A stretch of DNA of 56,898 nucleotides. Source: Clostridia bacterium. Its GTDB lineage: Bacteria; Bacillota; Clostridia; Peptostreptococcales; Caminicellaceae. Of this stretch, positions 29,674-38,648 are shown piece after piece (position 1 is the first letter of the stretch; each line of letters begins with the position of its first letter). The notes below the pieces were generated by a model. It did not search any database. It saw only the letters and a list, made by a program, of their open reading frames with translations, and had not been told where the DNA came from. Position numbers and translations under genes: made by a program. The DNA is taken from positions 1-56,898 of the forward strand of contig JAKSBP010000265.1 of the NCBI GenBank assembly GCA_022361035.1. The letters are read 5' to 3'.

Positions 29674-29821
29674 TTTGATATGATTACAAGAGTATAATAC
29701 AATTATATAAAAAAACGTGGGGGATATTTTACTCATGATGAGTCTGTAGATGTGAATAATACTATTAGTAACCTGCTTATTAAATAGTAAGCTTAATATT
29801 AATTATAAAGGGAGTGTGTGA

Positions 29822-30388
29822 ATGAAAGAACAAATAAAAAGTACTAGAGTAAAAAGAGTAATAAAAATTATTATAGCTGTGATTGTTTTAGTGCATATAC
29901 TTCCTTTTCCTATAAATAAACAGTTTGAAACTTTTGAAATTAAATTGGATGACGATATGTATATGGATGAATGTACTGTAACGATAAAGGGAAAATATTA
30001 TATTAACTTTTTTACTAGAGACAAATTTGTAGGTAACATACATGTTTCAAAATATCCATTAACAGAATGGGAAATGGATAGTATTATAATAACCAGTTCA
30101 ATGAGAGACCAAAGTGCTCCTTTACATTATGAAAAGAGAGTTTATAATGAACGTACTAAACGTTCGGATCTTAAAATATATATGTTCGGACACCTAATAA
30201 CTAAAAGATTTTTTTATAATATGGCAATAGCTATTTTAGAACATCATGAATATACAGATAATAGTAAACGACCATACGGTGTTGGTGGAGGCTGGGGTCC
30301 AAGTAGAGGATATTATATAATCCCAAGTGCTACAACCAGAGATGAAGCAGTACAAAAAATAGATGAGTGGGGTCTTTATCACCATTAA
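29822..30388 (+). CDS. Paralogous anchored protein, copy 1 of 3
   Basis: This 188-residue protein belongs to no family I recognise. Residues ~11-27 form a membrane anchor (VIKIIIAVIVLVHILPF). Next comes a conserved block (KQFETFEIKLDDDMYMDECT, about residues 34-53), then a more variable core (about 95-130), and a conserved end GGGWG...GYYIIPSATTRDEAVQKIDEW. It is nearly identical to copy 2 in its first ~95 residues and last ~35. GGGAG precedes the ATG. A MITE lies upstream and a hairpin terminator downstream, both repeated with the other copies. Confidence 0.8.
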   Translation: MKEQIKSTRVKRVIKIIIAVIVLVHILPFPINKQFETFEIKLDDDMYMDECTVTIKGKYYINFFTRDKFVGNIHVSKYPLTEWEMDSIIITSSMRDQSAPLHYEKRVYNERTKRSDLKIYMFGHLITKRFFYNMAIAILEHHEYTDNSKRPYGVGGGWGPSRGYYIIPSATTRDEAVQKIDEWGLYHH

Positions 30389-30410
30389 ATTAAATTGAGG
30401 GAAGGCTTAA

Positions 30411-30456
30411 AAACTGAATTTTTTTGAAATGTTCAGTTTCAGCCCTTTTTATTTTT
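30411..30456 (+). terminator. Terminator after paralogue copy 1
   Basis: An AACTGAA...TTCAGTT hairpin followed by CAGCCCTTTTTATTTTT. The same terminator follows copies 2 and 3. Confidence 0.8.
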
Positions 30457-30523
30457 ATAAGATTGCAAATAAAACTTTTAGTATTTGATATTTATTTAAA
30501 ATTTGTCTTAGCCATAGGTTATA

Positions 30524-30735
30524 GGGGAAGAGGTTATTGATACACCCTTTTATATCAAAACCTCCTATAGTCTTTCTCTTCTTCAAATATACCCTGACGA
30601 TTTATTACCTTTATCATTATATGGTATATTCCAGTGCTACTTTTCTTCCTAGCTTTTCTTGGCATTCTTACGTTTCCTACGCTACATTATCTCAAAAATT
30701 ATCTGTTGTTAACAACACCGTCCCTTCGACACATG
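30524..30735. repeat. RAYT-derived MITE
   Basis: Left end GGGGAAGAGGTTATTGATAC, almost the same as the copy at 32918. Right end TGTTAACAACACCGTCCC followed by TTCGACACATG. Confidence 0.85.
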
Positions 30736-30805
30736 TTGTTTTTTACTATTATATTTTATATAATTAGGTTATTAACTATTTTAATGTTTGAGAGGATATA
30801 TATTG

Positions 30806-31018
30806 ATGTGTGAAAAGTCAAAACATAAAACTTTTATAAAAAAAGAAAAATATAACGCTTTTTTTTTGATTGGTATAATTATCGTATTATTTTCTGATTA
30901 CATATACTTAATTTTACCTACGCTTAAAAGTGGCCCATTAGTTTTAGGGAGTATATTTTCTTTTTATGGAGGGCTAGGTTTAATATTTAATGAATTTTTT
31001 AATACCTCAGCAAAATAA
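30806..31018 (+). CDS. Small two-helix membrane protein, hypothetical
   Basis: The 70-residue protein has a basic N-terminus and two hydrophobic segments (FFLIGIIIVLFSDYIYLIL and LVLGSIFSFYGGLGLIF). The ATG at 30806 follows GAGAGG at about 9 bases. Function unknown. MITEs lie on both sides. Confidence 0.6.
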   Translation: MCEKSKHKTFIKKEKYNAFFLIGIIIVLFSDYIYLILPTLKSGPLVLGSIFSFYGGLGLIFNEFFNTSAK

Positions 31019-31118
31019 ATTCATAATTCTATATAAGAATTTAACTCTTCTAGTTAGAATTTGAAGTAAGAAAAAAATAAAATTTTTATATGACAAACTA
31101 TTTTAGGATTAGTAAGTA

Positions 31119-31307
31119 ACGTAGTTATTGACACCTTTTATCTCAATAAACCTCCTATAATCCTTCTCTTCTTTAAATATATTTTTACGATTTATTCCTC
31201 CTATCATTATATGATATGTTCTAGTGCTGCTTTTCCTAGTATTATTTATTACATCCCCTATATTATCTTAGAAATCACATATTGTCAGAAACCCCGTCCC
31301 TTAGACA
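31119..31307. repeat. RAYT-derived MITE
   Basis: Left end worn (GTAGTTATTGACACC at 31121). Interior resembles the transposase 5' region. Right end TGTCAGAAACCCCGTCCC at 31283-31300, then TTAGACA. Confidence 0.85.
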
Positions 31308-31316
31308 TAAATCTAC

Positions 31317-31853
31317 CTATCTTATAACTCTTATATCTGACTCTTTATCCCTATTATACATTCTTATAAAAATATCTTCGCCCTTAATATCTTCCTTAAA
31401 AACTTTATCATTAATTTCAAAGCTAATGGTAGATACACTGTGTTTAGCATTGATTCCATACAACAATATCAAGTATCTATTCTTATTAATCATGTATTGA
31501 CTATACGAAATATCCTCTGTACTACTACCAAAACTTATCGGTTCATAATAATTAAGAAATTTGACTTTTTTATATATGGCGTGGCCATAAATCTTTTTGT
31601 CTAATTTTTTAGATATTAAACTATAAACATACGTTTTTATATCGTCGTTATTTATTTGCTTCTCAATAGTTAAAGAGTTAGCACTTAGATTAAGGTTAAA
31701 ACTTTCATTTCTAGGAATCCTTTGTGAAAATATTTTATTTTCTAAGTGAGACATAATTTTGTTTTCATGAACAAAATTGAATTCTATAAACGTAGCAGAT
31801 ATAACAAAAATTAATACTATAGTTACTATAATAATTATATTTTTTCTTTTCAC
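31317..31853 (-). CDS. Hypothetical protein with N-terminal membrane anchor
   Basis: The 178-residue protein starts with GTG after AGGAGG. Residues ~5-23 form a hydrophobic anchor (IIIIVTIVLIFVISATF), and the rest is likely extracytoplasmic. I do not recognise it. It ends 10 bases from a MITE right end, which may act as or replace its terminator. Confidence 0.7.
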   Translation of the reverse strand: MKRKNIIIIVTIVLIFVISATFIEFNFVHENKIMSHLENKIFSQRIPRNESFNLNLSANSLTIEKQINNDDIKTYVYSLISKKLDKKIYGHAIYKKVKFLNYYEPISFGSSTEDISYSQYMINKNRYLILLYGINAKHSVSTISFEINDKVFKEDIKGEDIFIRMYNRDKESDIRVIR

Positions 31854-32047
31854 AATAATTCCTCCTAATTAAAACTTATTAGCAACTTTGTCTACCAAGT
31901 TTTCACATTTATCTACGTTTTACTTTTAACTAACATCCAATACTAGCTATTGCAACTGATAAAGGTCATTGATTAGTTGTTGGAGTAGTTGTAAAACCTG
32001 AACCAGATGTACTTATACTTACACTATATGTAGCATCACTATAAGTA

Positions 32048-32252
32048 GAGGACGGGATTATTGACACCCTTTATCTTCATAGATCTTTTATAATTCTTCT
32101 TTTCTTTAAATATAACTTTGATGATTTATTCACTTTATCATTATATGATAATATTTCAGTACTACTTTTCTTCCTCGCTTTTCTTGGTATTATTACACTC
32201 TCTATATTATCTTAAAACTTATATCTTGTCAACAACCCCGTCCCTAAGACAT
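32048..32252. repeat. RAYT-derived MITE
   Basis: Left end GAGGACGGGATTATTGACAC. Right end TGTCAACAACCCCGTCCC at 32227-32244, then TAAGACA. The interior keeps the transposase start region. Confidence 0.88.
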
Positions 32253-32360
32253 TAGTTAGCTGGTCTACAACATGTGATTTAGTACATTTAAAAACACTAT
32301 AGAAAAAAATCCATAGTGTTTTCTAAGTTTTACTTGATTATTTTTTAAACTTCCTAAGAA

Positions 32361-32819
32361 TCATTCTTTTACAATGCTCTTTAAATACTCTAAATCAATT
32401 CTATCATTAACAAGTTGATAAATTTTCTTTTCTTCATCTCCCATGGATATACCAATATAAGTTTCACCAATAACACTAATGTAAACTTTATCAGGAGATT
32501 TATTCGATGAAAAATATAAATCATAAATTGTTTTTCCATCTACTATACGCTTTTTAGCAAAACTTTTTTTTACTTTAAATTCAGATAAATATTTTAGAGT
32601 TTCTTTTATGGTATCTTTATTAGTAATTTCAAAACTTTCTGTTGTAAATTCACTTGGTTTATCTATATCATACTTATCAATTTTTACTGATAATTTTTCA
32701 AAAGAAGTATCTAAACTACTTAGAACATCAGATACACTGAAACGATTTAAAAATGTTAGACCTATTAATATAAAGCAAATAAAAACTATTACCATGAATA
32801 TTGTACTTCTAGATTTCAT
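32361..32819 (-). CDS. Hypothetical protein with N-terminal membrane anchor
   Basis: The 152-residue protein has one hydrophobic segment (residues ~7-24, IFMVIVFICFILIGLTF), then a polar domain with paired strands (KKRIVDGKTIYDLYFSSN, VYISVIGETYIGIS). Function unknown. AAAGGTGG precedes the ATG. MITEs lie on both sides. Confidence 0.7.
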   Translation of the reverse strand: MKSRSTIFMVIVFICFILIGLTFLNRFSVSDVLSSLDTSFEKLSVKIDKYDIDKPSEFTTESFEITNKDTIKETLKYLSEFKVKKSFAKKRIVDGKTIYDLYFSSNKSPDKVYISVIGETYIGISMGDEEKKIYQLVNDRIDLEYLKSIVKE

Positions 32820-32917
32820 ATTAGAACCACCTTTACACTATCTATTATATAACATATATTTAAAAGAAGTAATCATAATTAGGAATATCTAGCTTTGGTA
32901 CAAATTCAAAAGATTAT

Positions 32918-33131
32918 AGGGAAGAGGTTATTGATACACCCTTTTATATCAAAACCTCCTATAGTCTTTCTCTTCTTCAAATATACCCTGACGATTTATT
33001 ATCTTTATTATTATATGGTATATTCCAGTGCTACTTTTCTTCCTAGCTTTCCTTGGCATTATTACGCTCCCTATATTATATTTATCTTTTTAAAAAAACA
33101 TATGTTGCCAACAACCCCATCACTTTGATAT
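32918..33131. repeat. RAYT-derived MITE upstream of paralogue copy 2
   Basis: Left end GGGAAGAGGTTATTGATAC. Right end TTGCCAACAACCCCATCAC. Closely similar to the MITEs at 29484 and 30524. Confidence 0.87.
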
Positions 33132-33267
33132 GATTACAAGAGTGTAATACAATTATATGAAAAGACGTGGGATATTTTACTCATCATGAGTCTGTAAATG
33201 TGAATATACTATTAGTAATCTGCTTATTAAATAGCAGGCTTAATATTAATATAAAGGAAGTGTGTGC

Positions 33268-33834
33268 ATGAAAGAACAAATAAAAAGTACTCGATTAAAA
33301 AGGGTAATAAAAATTATTATAGCTGTGATTGTTTTAGTGCATATACTTCCTTTTCCTATAAACAAACAGTTTGAAACCTTTGAAATTAAATTGAATGACG
33401 ATATGTATATGGATGAATGTACTGTAACGATAAAGGGAAAATACTATATTAACTTTTTTACTAGAGACAAATTTGTAGGTAACATACATGTTTCAAAATA
33501 TCCATTAACAGAATGGGAAATGAGAAGTGTTAGAATAGTCAGTTCAACGAGAGAAAGCGGTACTTCTTTACATTATGTAAATAGAGTGTATAATGAAAAT
33601 ACTAAACGTTCGGAGCTTAAAATATATATGTTTGGAGACCTAATAACGAAAAGATTTTTTTATGATATGGCAATAGTTGTTTTAGAGCATTATGAATATC
33701 CAGATAATACTGAACGACCACATGGTGTTGGTGGAGGCTGGGGTTCAGATAAAGGATATTATATAATTCCAAGTGCTACAACCAGAGATGAAGCAGTACA
33801 AAAAATAGATGAGTGGGGTCTTTATCACCATTAA
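33268..33834 (+). CDS. Paralogous anchored protein, copy 2 of 3
   Basis: The 188-residue protein has the same anchor and flanking blocks as copy 1, with differences concentrated around residues 85-150 (for example RSVRIVSSTRESGTSLHYVN against DSIIITSSMRDQSAPLHYEK). The ATG at 33268 follows GGAAG; a GTG two codons earlier is unlikely. The upstream ~180 bases match copy 1 almost base for base, so promoter and ribosome site were duplicated with the gene. Confidence 0.8.
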   Translation: MKEQIKSTRLKRVIKIIIAVIVLVHILPFPINKQFETFEIKLNDDMYMDECTVTIKGKYYINFFTRDKFVGNIHVSKYPLTEWEMRSVRIVSSTRESGTSLHYVNRVYNENTKRSELKIYMFGDLITKRFFYDMAIVVLEHYEYPDNTERPHGVGGGWGSDKGYYIIPSATTRDEAVQKIDEWGLYHH

Positions 33835-33856
33835 ATTAAATTGAGGGAGGACTGAA

Positions 33857-33899
33857 AAACTGAACATTTTTTGAAATGTTCAGTTTCAGCCCCTTTTAT
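33857..33899 (+). terminator. Terminator after paralogue copy 2
   Basis: AAACTGAACATTT pairs perfectly with AAATGTTCAGTTT, followed by CAGCCCCTTTTATTT. Confidence 0.85.
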
Positions 33900-33962
33900 T
33901 TCTATAAGTATTGTTTATTTGGTAAATATTTATGATTTAAGTTACTAATTAAAAAGTATTTT

Positions 33963-34140
33963 TATAGATGTGTGACATACAAACTTAATAAACGAAAGCA
34001 GGCACTGAGGTTTCCTTTAGAGCGATTTTTGTAAATCTGTTTTACCTTCTATTACCTATTTAAAAACAGATTTATAGCATGAGCCTAAAGGATTCTCAAT
34101 GGCTGCTGAAGTAAGTTAACATTCTCATCACACATCTATA
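33963..34140. repeat. MITE-like element, family 2, copy B
   Basis: This 178-bp element has perfect 13-base terminal inverted repeats, TATAGATGTGTGA and TCACACATCTATA. It shares conserved internal blocks with 15841-16009, including GCATGAGCCTAAAGGATTCT and AAGTTAACATTCTC. No coding frame. Confidence 0.85.
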
Positions 34141-34323
34141 GATTTTGATATAAAACTTAAATTATTAATTTAAATTTTTATTTATATTTCAATGAAAATT
34201 AGGATATGTAAATTAAATTTCAACCTAAAATCCTATTGTATTTTTAAAAAAATATTTAAAAGTGTTTGATATATTTAATCTAATTAGTTTAGAAAATTAA
34301 GAACAAAATATGGAGGTAATTAA

Positions 34324-34950
34324 ATGTTAGATAATAAAGGATTTGATAATTGGGCAGGAGAGTATGATATATCAATAGATAAATTAAGTAAAGGATATCC
34401 TTTTGAAGGATATTATAATGTTCTAGAGTATGTACGTAACTTAGTTGATATATCACAACCTACTAATATATTAGATTTAGGAATTGGAACAGGATTATTA
34501 TCATATGAGATTTATAAAAATAAAAGTCAAATATATGGTATTGATTTTTCAGAAAAAATGATTATTAAAGCAAAAGAAAAAATGCCTAATGGTAATTTTT
34601 ATTGTTGTAATTTTAAATTTGGACTTCCTAATGAAGTAAAAAATATTAAATTTGATTATATTATCTCATCGTATGCATTACATCATATCAATGACAAAGA
34701 GAAAATAAATCTTATTATAGACTTAAAAAAAATGTTAAAAGAGAAAGGAAAAATTATTATAGCAGATATAGGATTTCAAACAATTGAAGAAATGAATAAT
34801 TGCAAAAGAAAATATAAGGAATATTGGGATGATGATGAATTTTATTTTATTGGAAGTAAAATGATTGAGGATTTATGTAAAATAAACTTGAATTCTAATT
34901 ATAATCAAATTTCTTCTTGTGCTGGTGTATTAGTAATATACGCTGATTAA
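34324..34950 (+). CDS. Class I SAM-dependent methyltransferase
   Basis: The 208-residue protein has FDNWAGEYD at the N-terminus, motif I ILDLGIGTGLLS, YGIDFSEKMI, and YIISSYALHHI, a standard small-molecule methyltransferase pattern. Substrate unknown. It is much more AT-rich, with more Lys, Asn and Ile, than the methyltransferase at 20545, which fits separate acquisition. TGGAGG precedes the ATG. Confidence 0.87.
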   Translation: MLDNKGFDNWAGEYDISIDKLSKGYPFEGYYNVLEYVRNLVDISQPTNILDLGIGTGLLSYEIYKNKSQIYGIDFSEKMIIKAKEKMPNGNFYCCNFKFGLPNEVKNIKFDYIISSYALHHINDKEKINLIIDLKKMLKEKGKIIIADIGFQTIEEMNNCKRKYKEYWDDDEFYFIGSKMIEDLCKINLNSNYNQISSCAGVLVIYAD

Positions 34951-35087
34951 TTGTTCTAATAATTTAAGTTAAATATATAAATCGCATTAAGTGAGCCTGT
35001 AAATAACTTTGTGTCTAAAAGAAAATCAATTCCAAACTGGGCCCACAACAATTTAACAAAATACTACGCTAAGTCTGAACGGTTATA

Positions 35088-35281
35088 GAGGACGGGGTTA
35101 TTGATGCCCTTCATCTCAATAAACCTCCTACTATGCTTCTCTTCTTCAGATATAACTTTGAGGGCTTATTCTCCTTATCATTTATAGATATATTCCAGTG
35201 CTGCTTTTCTTTGCATTATTACGCTCCCCATATTACATTTATCTTAAAAAACATATGTTGCCAACAACCTCGTCACTTTGA
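35088..35281. repeat. RAYT-derived MITE upstream of paralogue copy 3
   Basis: Left end GAGGACGGGGTTATTGATGC. Right end TTGCCAACAACCTCGTCAC, the variant right end also seen upstream of copies 1 and 2. Confidence 0.87.
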
Positions 35282-35421
35282 TATGATTACAAGAGTGTAA
35301 TACAATTATATGAAAACACGTGGGGATATTTTACTCATAATGAGTCTGTAGATGTGGATAATGCTATTAGTGATTTGATTATTAAATAGTAAGGTTAATA
35401 TTAATATAAGGAAGTGTGTGC

Positions 35422-35982
35422 ATGAAAGAACAAATAAAAAGTACTAGAGGAAAAAGGGTAATAAAAATTATTATAGCTGTGATTGTTTTAGTGCATATAA
35501 TTCCTTTTCCCATAAATAAACAGTTTGAAACTTTTGAAATTAAACTTGATGATGATACATATATGGATGAATGTACTGTAAGTATAAAAGGAAAATATTA
35601 TTTTAACTTTTTTACTAAAGACAAATTTGTTGGTAAAATAATTGTTTCAAAATATCCATTAACAAATTGGGAAATGAATAGCATTAAAGTGACCAGATTA
35701 TTGAAAGGCGACGATGCTTATCTAAGTTATAGAAATAAAACTTACAATGAAGATGATAAACGTTGGCATACTGAAAGATATGCTTTAGGATATTTAATGA
35801 CCAATACATTATTTAATAAAATAGCAATAGGTATTATAGCAAATGATGACTATCCAGATAATAGCGAACGAAAGGGAGTTGAAGGATGGTGGGGTACTGC
35901 TGATGGATATATGATAGTTCCTAGTGCTAAAACCAGAGATGAAGCGATAGAAAAAATAAATGAATGGAGTATTTTTGATTAG
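35422..35982 (+). CDS. Paralogous anchored protein, copy 3 of 3
   Basis: The 186-residue protein shares the anchor and first ~90 residues with copies 1 and 2, but from about residue 92 it is clearly diverged (KVTRLLKGDDAYLSYRNKTY) and ends GWWGTADGYMIVPSAKTRDEAIEKINEW. The ATG follows GGAAG as in copy 2. Function unknown. The conserved N-terminal half with a diverged C-terminal half suggests recombination or selection acting on the exposed domain. Confidence 0.8.
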   Translation: MKEQIKSTRGKRVIKIIIAVIVLVHIIPFPINKQFETFEIKLDDDTYMDECTVSIKGKYYFNFFTKDKFVGKIIVSKYPLTNWEMNSIKVTRLLKGDDAYLSYRNKTYNEDDKRWHTERYALGYLMTNTLFNKIAIGIIANDDYPDNSERKGVEGWWGTADGYMIVPSAKTRDEAIEKINEWSIFD

Positions 35983-36003
35983 GTTAAATGAACGAGGGCT
36001 GAA

Positions 36004-36047
36004 GAGCTGAATTTTTTTGAAATGTTCAGTTTCAGCCCCTTTTATTT
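36004..36047 (+). terminator. Terminator after paralogue copy 3
   Basis: GAGCTGAA...TTCAGTTTC hairpin followed by CAGCCCCTTTTATTTC, the same type as after copies 1 and 2 but less perfect. Confidence 0.75.
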
Positions 36048-36073
36048 CTATAAGTATTGCAAAGACAGTTATA

Positions 36074-36139
36074 GGAGACTGGGTTATTGACACCCTATCT
36101 TTAGAACTATCTCTTGTCGACAACCCCATCCCTTAAACA
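36074..36139. repeat. Short RAYT-derived element with both ends
   Basis: Left end GGAGACTGGGTTATTGACAC and right end TGTCGACAACCCCATCCC are only about 20 bases apart, so nearly all the interior is lost. Confidence 0.85.
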
Positions 36140-36140
36140 T

Positions 36141-36370
36141 TTATTGTTACAGTAATATACTCAAAATTGTTTAGAAAAAAGTATAGAAACTATTTAATAG
36201 AAAGAATCTTTATAAAATGTAACATAATATTAAGGTTTCTTAAAAAACTTACACATCAACAATAATCTTAAACACAGACAAATTTTAAAATACTCTGGGT
36301 CATAACCACTGTTTTTACAGTTGGTTTAAAAATTATCTGCTTGTTGTCAATAATCTCGTTCCTACCACAT
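36141..36370 (+). pseudogene. Decayed 3' fragment of the gene at 28537 plus its downstream region and REP end
   Basis: The frame reads IVTVIYSKLFRKK, as at the C-terminus of the membrane protein at 28537-28983, then diverges and stops. About 150 further bases match its downstream region (CAAATTTTAAAATACTCTGG), including a worn REP right end (36344-36370). The 5' part of the gene is absent; a short RAYT-derived element abuts the break. Confidence 0.8.
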
Positions 36371-36401
36371 GTGTATTCTTCAAAAATATTAATAATTGCA
36401 T

Positions 36402-37376
36402 TTAATAAAAATTTTGAAACTTTTCTTCTAATAATTCAAAAATATTCTTTTCTTCATTATAGTAAATTAATTCGAAAGGAGCGGTATTTAAATACTCCGT
36501 TTCAAGAATGTTCATTATAGTTTTTGTATCTAAATTTTCCAAAAATATTTTTTTTTCAAGATACTCTAACCAAGAATATCTTTTTTTATAAGCAATATTC
36601 CTACTTATAACCTGAAAGGAAACCAATAAAGCTATAATACTTATCGCATCAACAAATATAGTAGGTTCTTTTATAATTATATCTTGCTTAATGATTTCTA
36701 GTAATTGTAAGGAAACTACGAATAATATAGTTATATAATTCAGTGACATAATGACCTTTGTGACCTTTTTACAAAAGTTTAGCAGTTGAATTATATCTAA
36801 TTCAGAAAGACTAATCTTATCATTTTCTATTAACTCATCTATCTTTGATTTCTGATACTCTTTTGGAGTATTATTATTTTTTGATATAAATTTCATGTAG
36901 AAAAGTATAAGTTTTACACAAAAGCCTATAAAGTCAGATATCATAAACACTACAAAAAGCCACTTAGTAATACTATAACTATAATAAATACTACCAACAA
37001 CAAGAAAATTAGCAGTAAAAGCTATACCGTCATAAATTATTTCCATAATATACATTGTAAATAATGACTGTCTATCTAATTCTGTTAACTTTCCTTCTGC
37101 AATTCCCTTAGATGTACTTATCCTAGACGTAATGTTTAAAATACGGAAAATTACTCTTAACACATTTGCAAAAATTGCAAAAAACAAAATGAATATATTA
37201 TTACTGATTGAAATTATATTAATATAATTATTTATTAATCTATTAATTAAAGTTACCATAAATACTAATACAGCTGAAAATTTAAATGAGTCATTCATTT
37301 TAGTTAATTCAATACTTCTACGTACTCTGATAAAATTTATCAAATCATTTCTTTCAAATTCATTTGTTTTATACAT
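36402..37376 (-). CDS. Hypothetical multi-pass membrane protein
   Basis: The 324-residue protein has about six to seven membrane segments spread over its length and an acidic C-terminus ending FELLEEKFQNFY. I do not recognise a family. The ATG at 37376 follows AAAGG at suitable distance; an in-frame ATG at 37391 is less likely. It stands alone between REP copies. Confidence 0.65.
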   Translation of the reverse strand: MYKTNEFERNDLINFIRVRRSIELTKMNDSFKFSAVLVFMVTLINRLINNYINIISISNNIFILFFAIFANVLRVIFRILNITSRISTSKGIAEGKLTELDRQSLFTMYIMEIIYDGIAFTANFLVVGSIYYSYSITKWLFVVFMISDFIGFCVKLILFYMKFISKNNNTPKEYQKSKIDELIENDKISLSELDIIQLLNFCKKVTKVIMSLNYITILFVVSLQLLEIIKQDIIIKEPTIFVDAISIIALLVSFQVISRNIAYKKRYSWLEYLEKKIFLENLDTKTIMNILETEYLNTAPFELIYYNEEKNIFELLEEKFQNFY

Positions 37377-37532
37377 ACCTTTTCCTTTCATATTTATTTA
37401 GATGACAGGGGCCGATTTAACTATCATACTTTTAATTCTTAAGTCAATTTATATTGTTCTACACCATATTTCTTTTTCCTTTGAACTTTTTACGAAAATA
37501 CAAATAAGGGAACTATTTTCTATGGACGATTT

Positions 37533-37585
37533 AGGGGACGGGGTTATTGACACTCTTTATCTCAATATATCTCCTATCCTATTAA
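37533..37585. repeat. RAYT-derived element, left end only
   Basis: GGGACGGGGTTATTGACA is perfect at 37534-37551, followed by CTCTTTATCTCAATA. The sequence then runs into the 3' end of the polymerase IV gene, with no right end. Confidence 0.85.
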
Positions 37586-37595
37586 CCTTTCCTTT

Positions 37596-38648
37596 CTACA
37601 AACTATCAAAAAACGATAACTGCTGCGACTCATTATAGGATAGGTTGGATACGGTTAGGCCTATGAGTCTTATGCCCGGTTCTAAGTTGATTTCATCTAG
37701 AATATCGGAGGCTAGGTTATAAATCTGGTCATAGGAGGCTATATGGTGGTGGATGGTTCTACCTTTGGTATGAATTTCAAAGTCTGAGGTTTTAATCTTT
37801 ACGGTGACGGTTTTTGCTAAGATTCCTTTTTTATTTAGGGAGGTTGAGATATTTTTTGCAAACTCTGCTAGGTATTTTCTTAAATATTCTCTATTAGTCG
37901 TATCTTCTTTAAGGGTTGTTTCACGCCCTATTGATTTCGTTTCTCTAGTGGATTTTACCTGTCTATGGTCTATTCCTCGGATTATATCGTATATTTCATT
38001 TCCATGATTGCCGAAGAATTCTATAAAGTATTCCTTGGGCAGCTGAAGTAGTTCTTCTATAGTAAAAATACCAATTTTTCTTAGCCTTTCGGAGGTTTTC
38101 TTCCCAATTCCATGGACTTTATTAACGGGCAGTGGTTTTAATATATGGGGAAGCATATTCCTTGTTATAATCTTTATTCCATCAGGTTTGTTCCAATCAG
38201 ATGCCAATTTTGCTAAAAATTTGTTATATGAAATACCTACGGATATGGTTAGTCCTGTTTTTTCCATAATCTGTGCCTTTATAAAGTGGGCTATTTTAAG
38301 GGGGCTCTCGTCTATATCAGTAACATCTATGTAGGCCTCATCTATAGATAGGGGTTCTACCTTAGTCGTTAGGTCGTAAAATATCCTAAAAATTTCCCTA
38401 GACACCTCTTGGTATCTCCAATGCCTTACGGGAAGAAATATTCCATGGGGACATTTTTGCTTGGCCATAAATCCAGGCATGGCTGAATGAACTCCATATT
38501 TTCTAGCCTCATAGGAGCAGGTACATACCACACCTCTATCGCTGCCACCCCCAACAATGACTGGTTTTCCCTTAAGCTTTGGATTATCCTTCACTTCTAC
38601 AGCGGCAAAAAAGGCATCTACATCTAAATGTATAATCTTTCTATCCAT
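37596..38648 (-). CDS. dinB: DNA polymerase IV (Y family)
   Basis: The 350-residue protein has HLDVDAFFAAVE (Asp9, Asp11) and LSIDEAYIDVT for the catalytic metals, the helix-hairpin-helix region NKVHGIGKKTSERL, and a little-finger domain. It ends with the clamp-binding motif QLSFF. It performs error-prone translesion synthesis. GGGAG precedes the ATG. A REP left end lies 11 bases past the stop. Confidence 0.95.
   Translation of the reverse strand: MDRKIIHLDVDAFFAAVEVKDNPKLKGKPVIVGGGSDRGVVCTCSYEARKYGVHSAMPGFMAKQKCPHGIFLPVRHWRYQEVSREIFRIFYDLTTKVEPLSIDEAYIDVTDIDESPLKIAHFIKAQIMEKTGLTISVGISYNKFLAKLASDWNKPDGIKIITRNMLPHILKPLPVNKVHGIGKKTSERLRKIGIFTIEELLQLPKEYFIEFFGNHGNEIYDIIRGIDHRQVKSTRETKSIGRETTLKEDTTNREYLRKYLAEFAKNISTSLNKKGILAKTVTVKIKTSDFEIHTKGRTIHHHIASYDQIYNLASDILDEINLEPGIRLIGLTVSNLSYNESQQLSFFDSL

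Noticed and set aside
32895..33128. Plus-strand open frame inside a MITE, also seen near 30537.
   Set aside because: It is the reverse strand of the decayed transposase 5' region, so similarity between copies reflects the element, not a gene.
29484..33131. Regular REP spacing suggested a CRISPR-like array.
   Set aside because: Repeats are imperfect, hundreds of bases apart, with genes between them and no cas genes.
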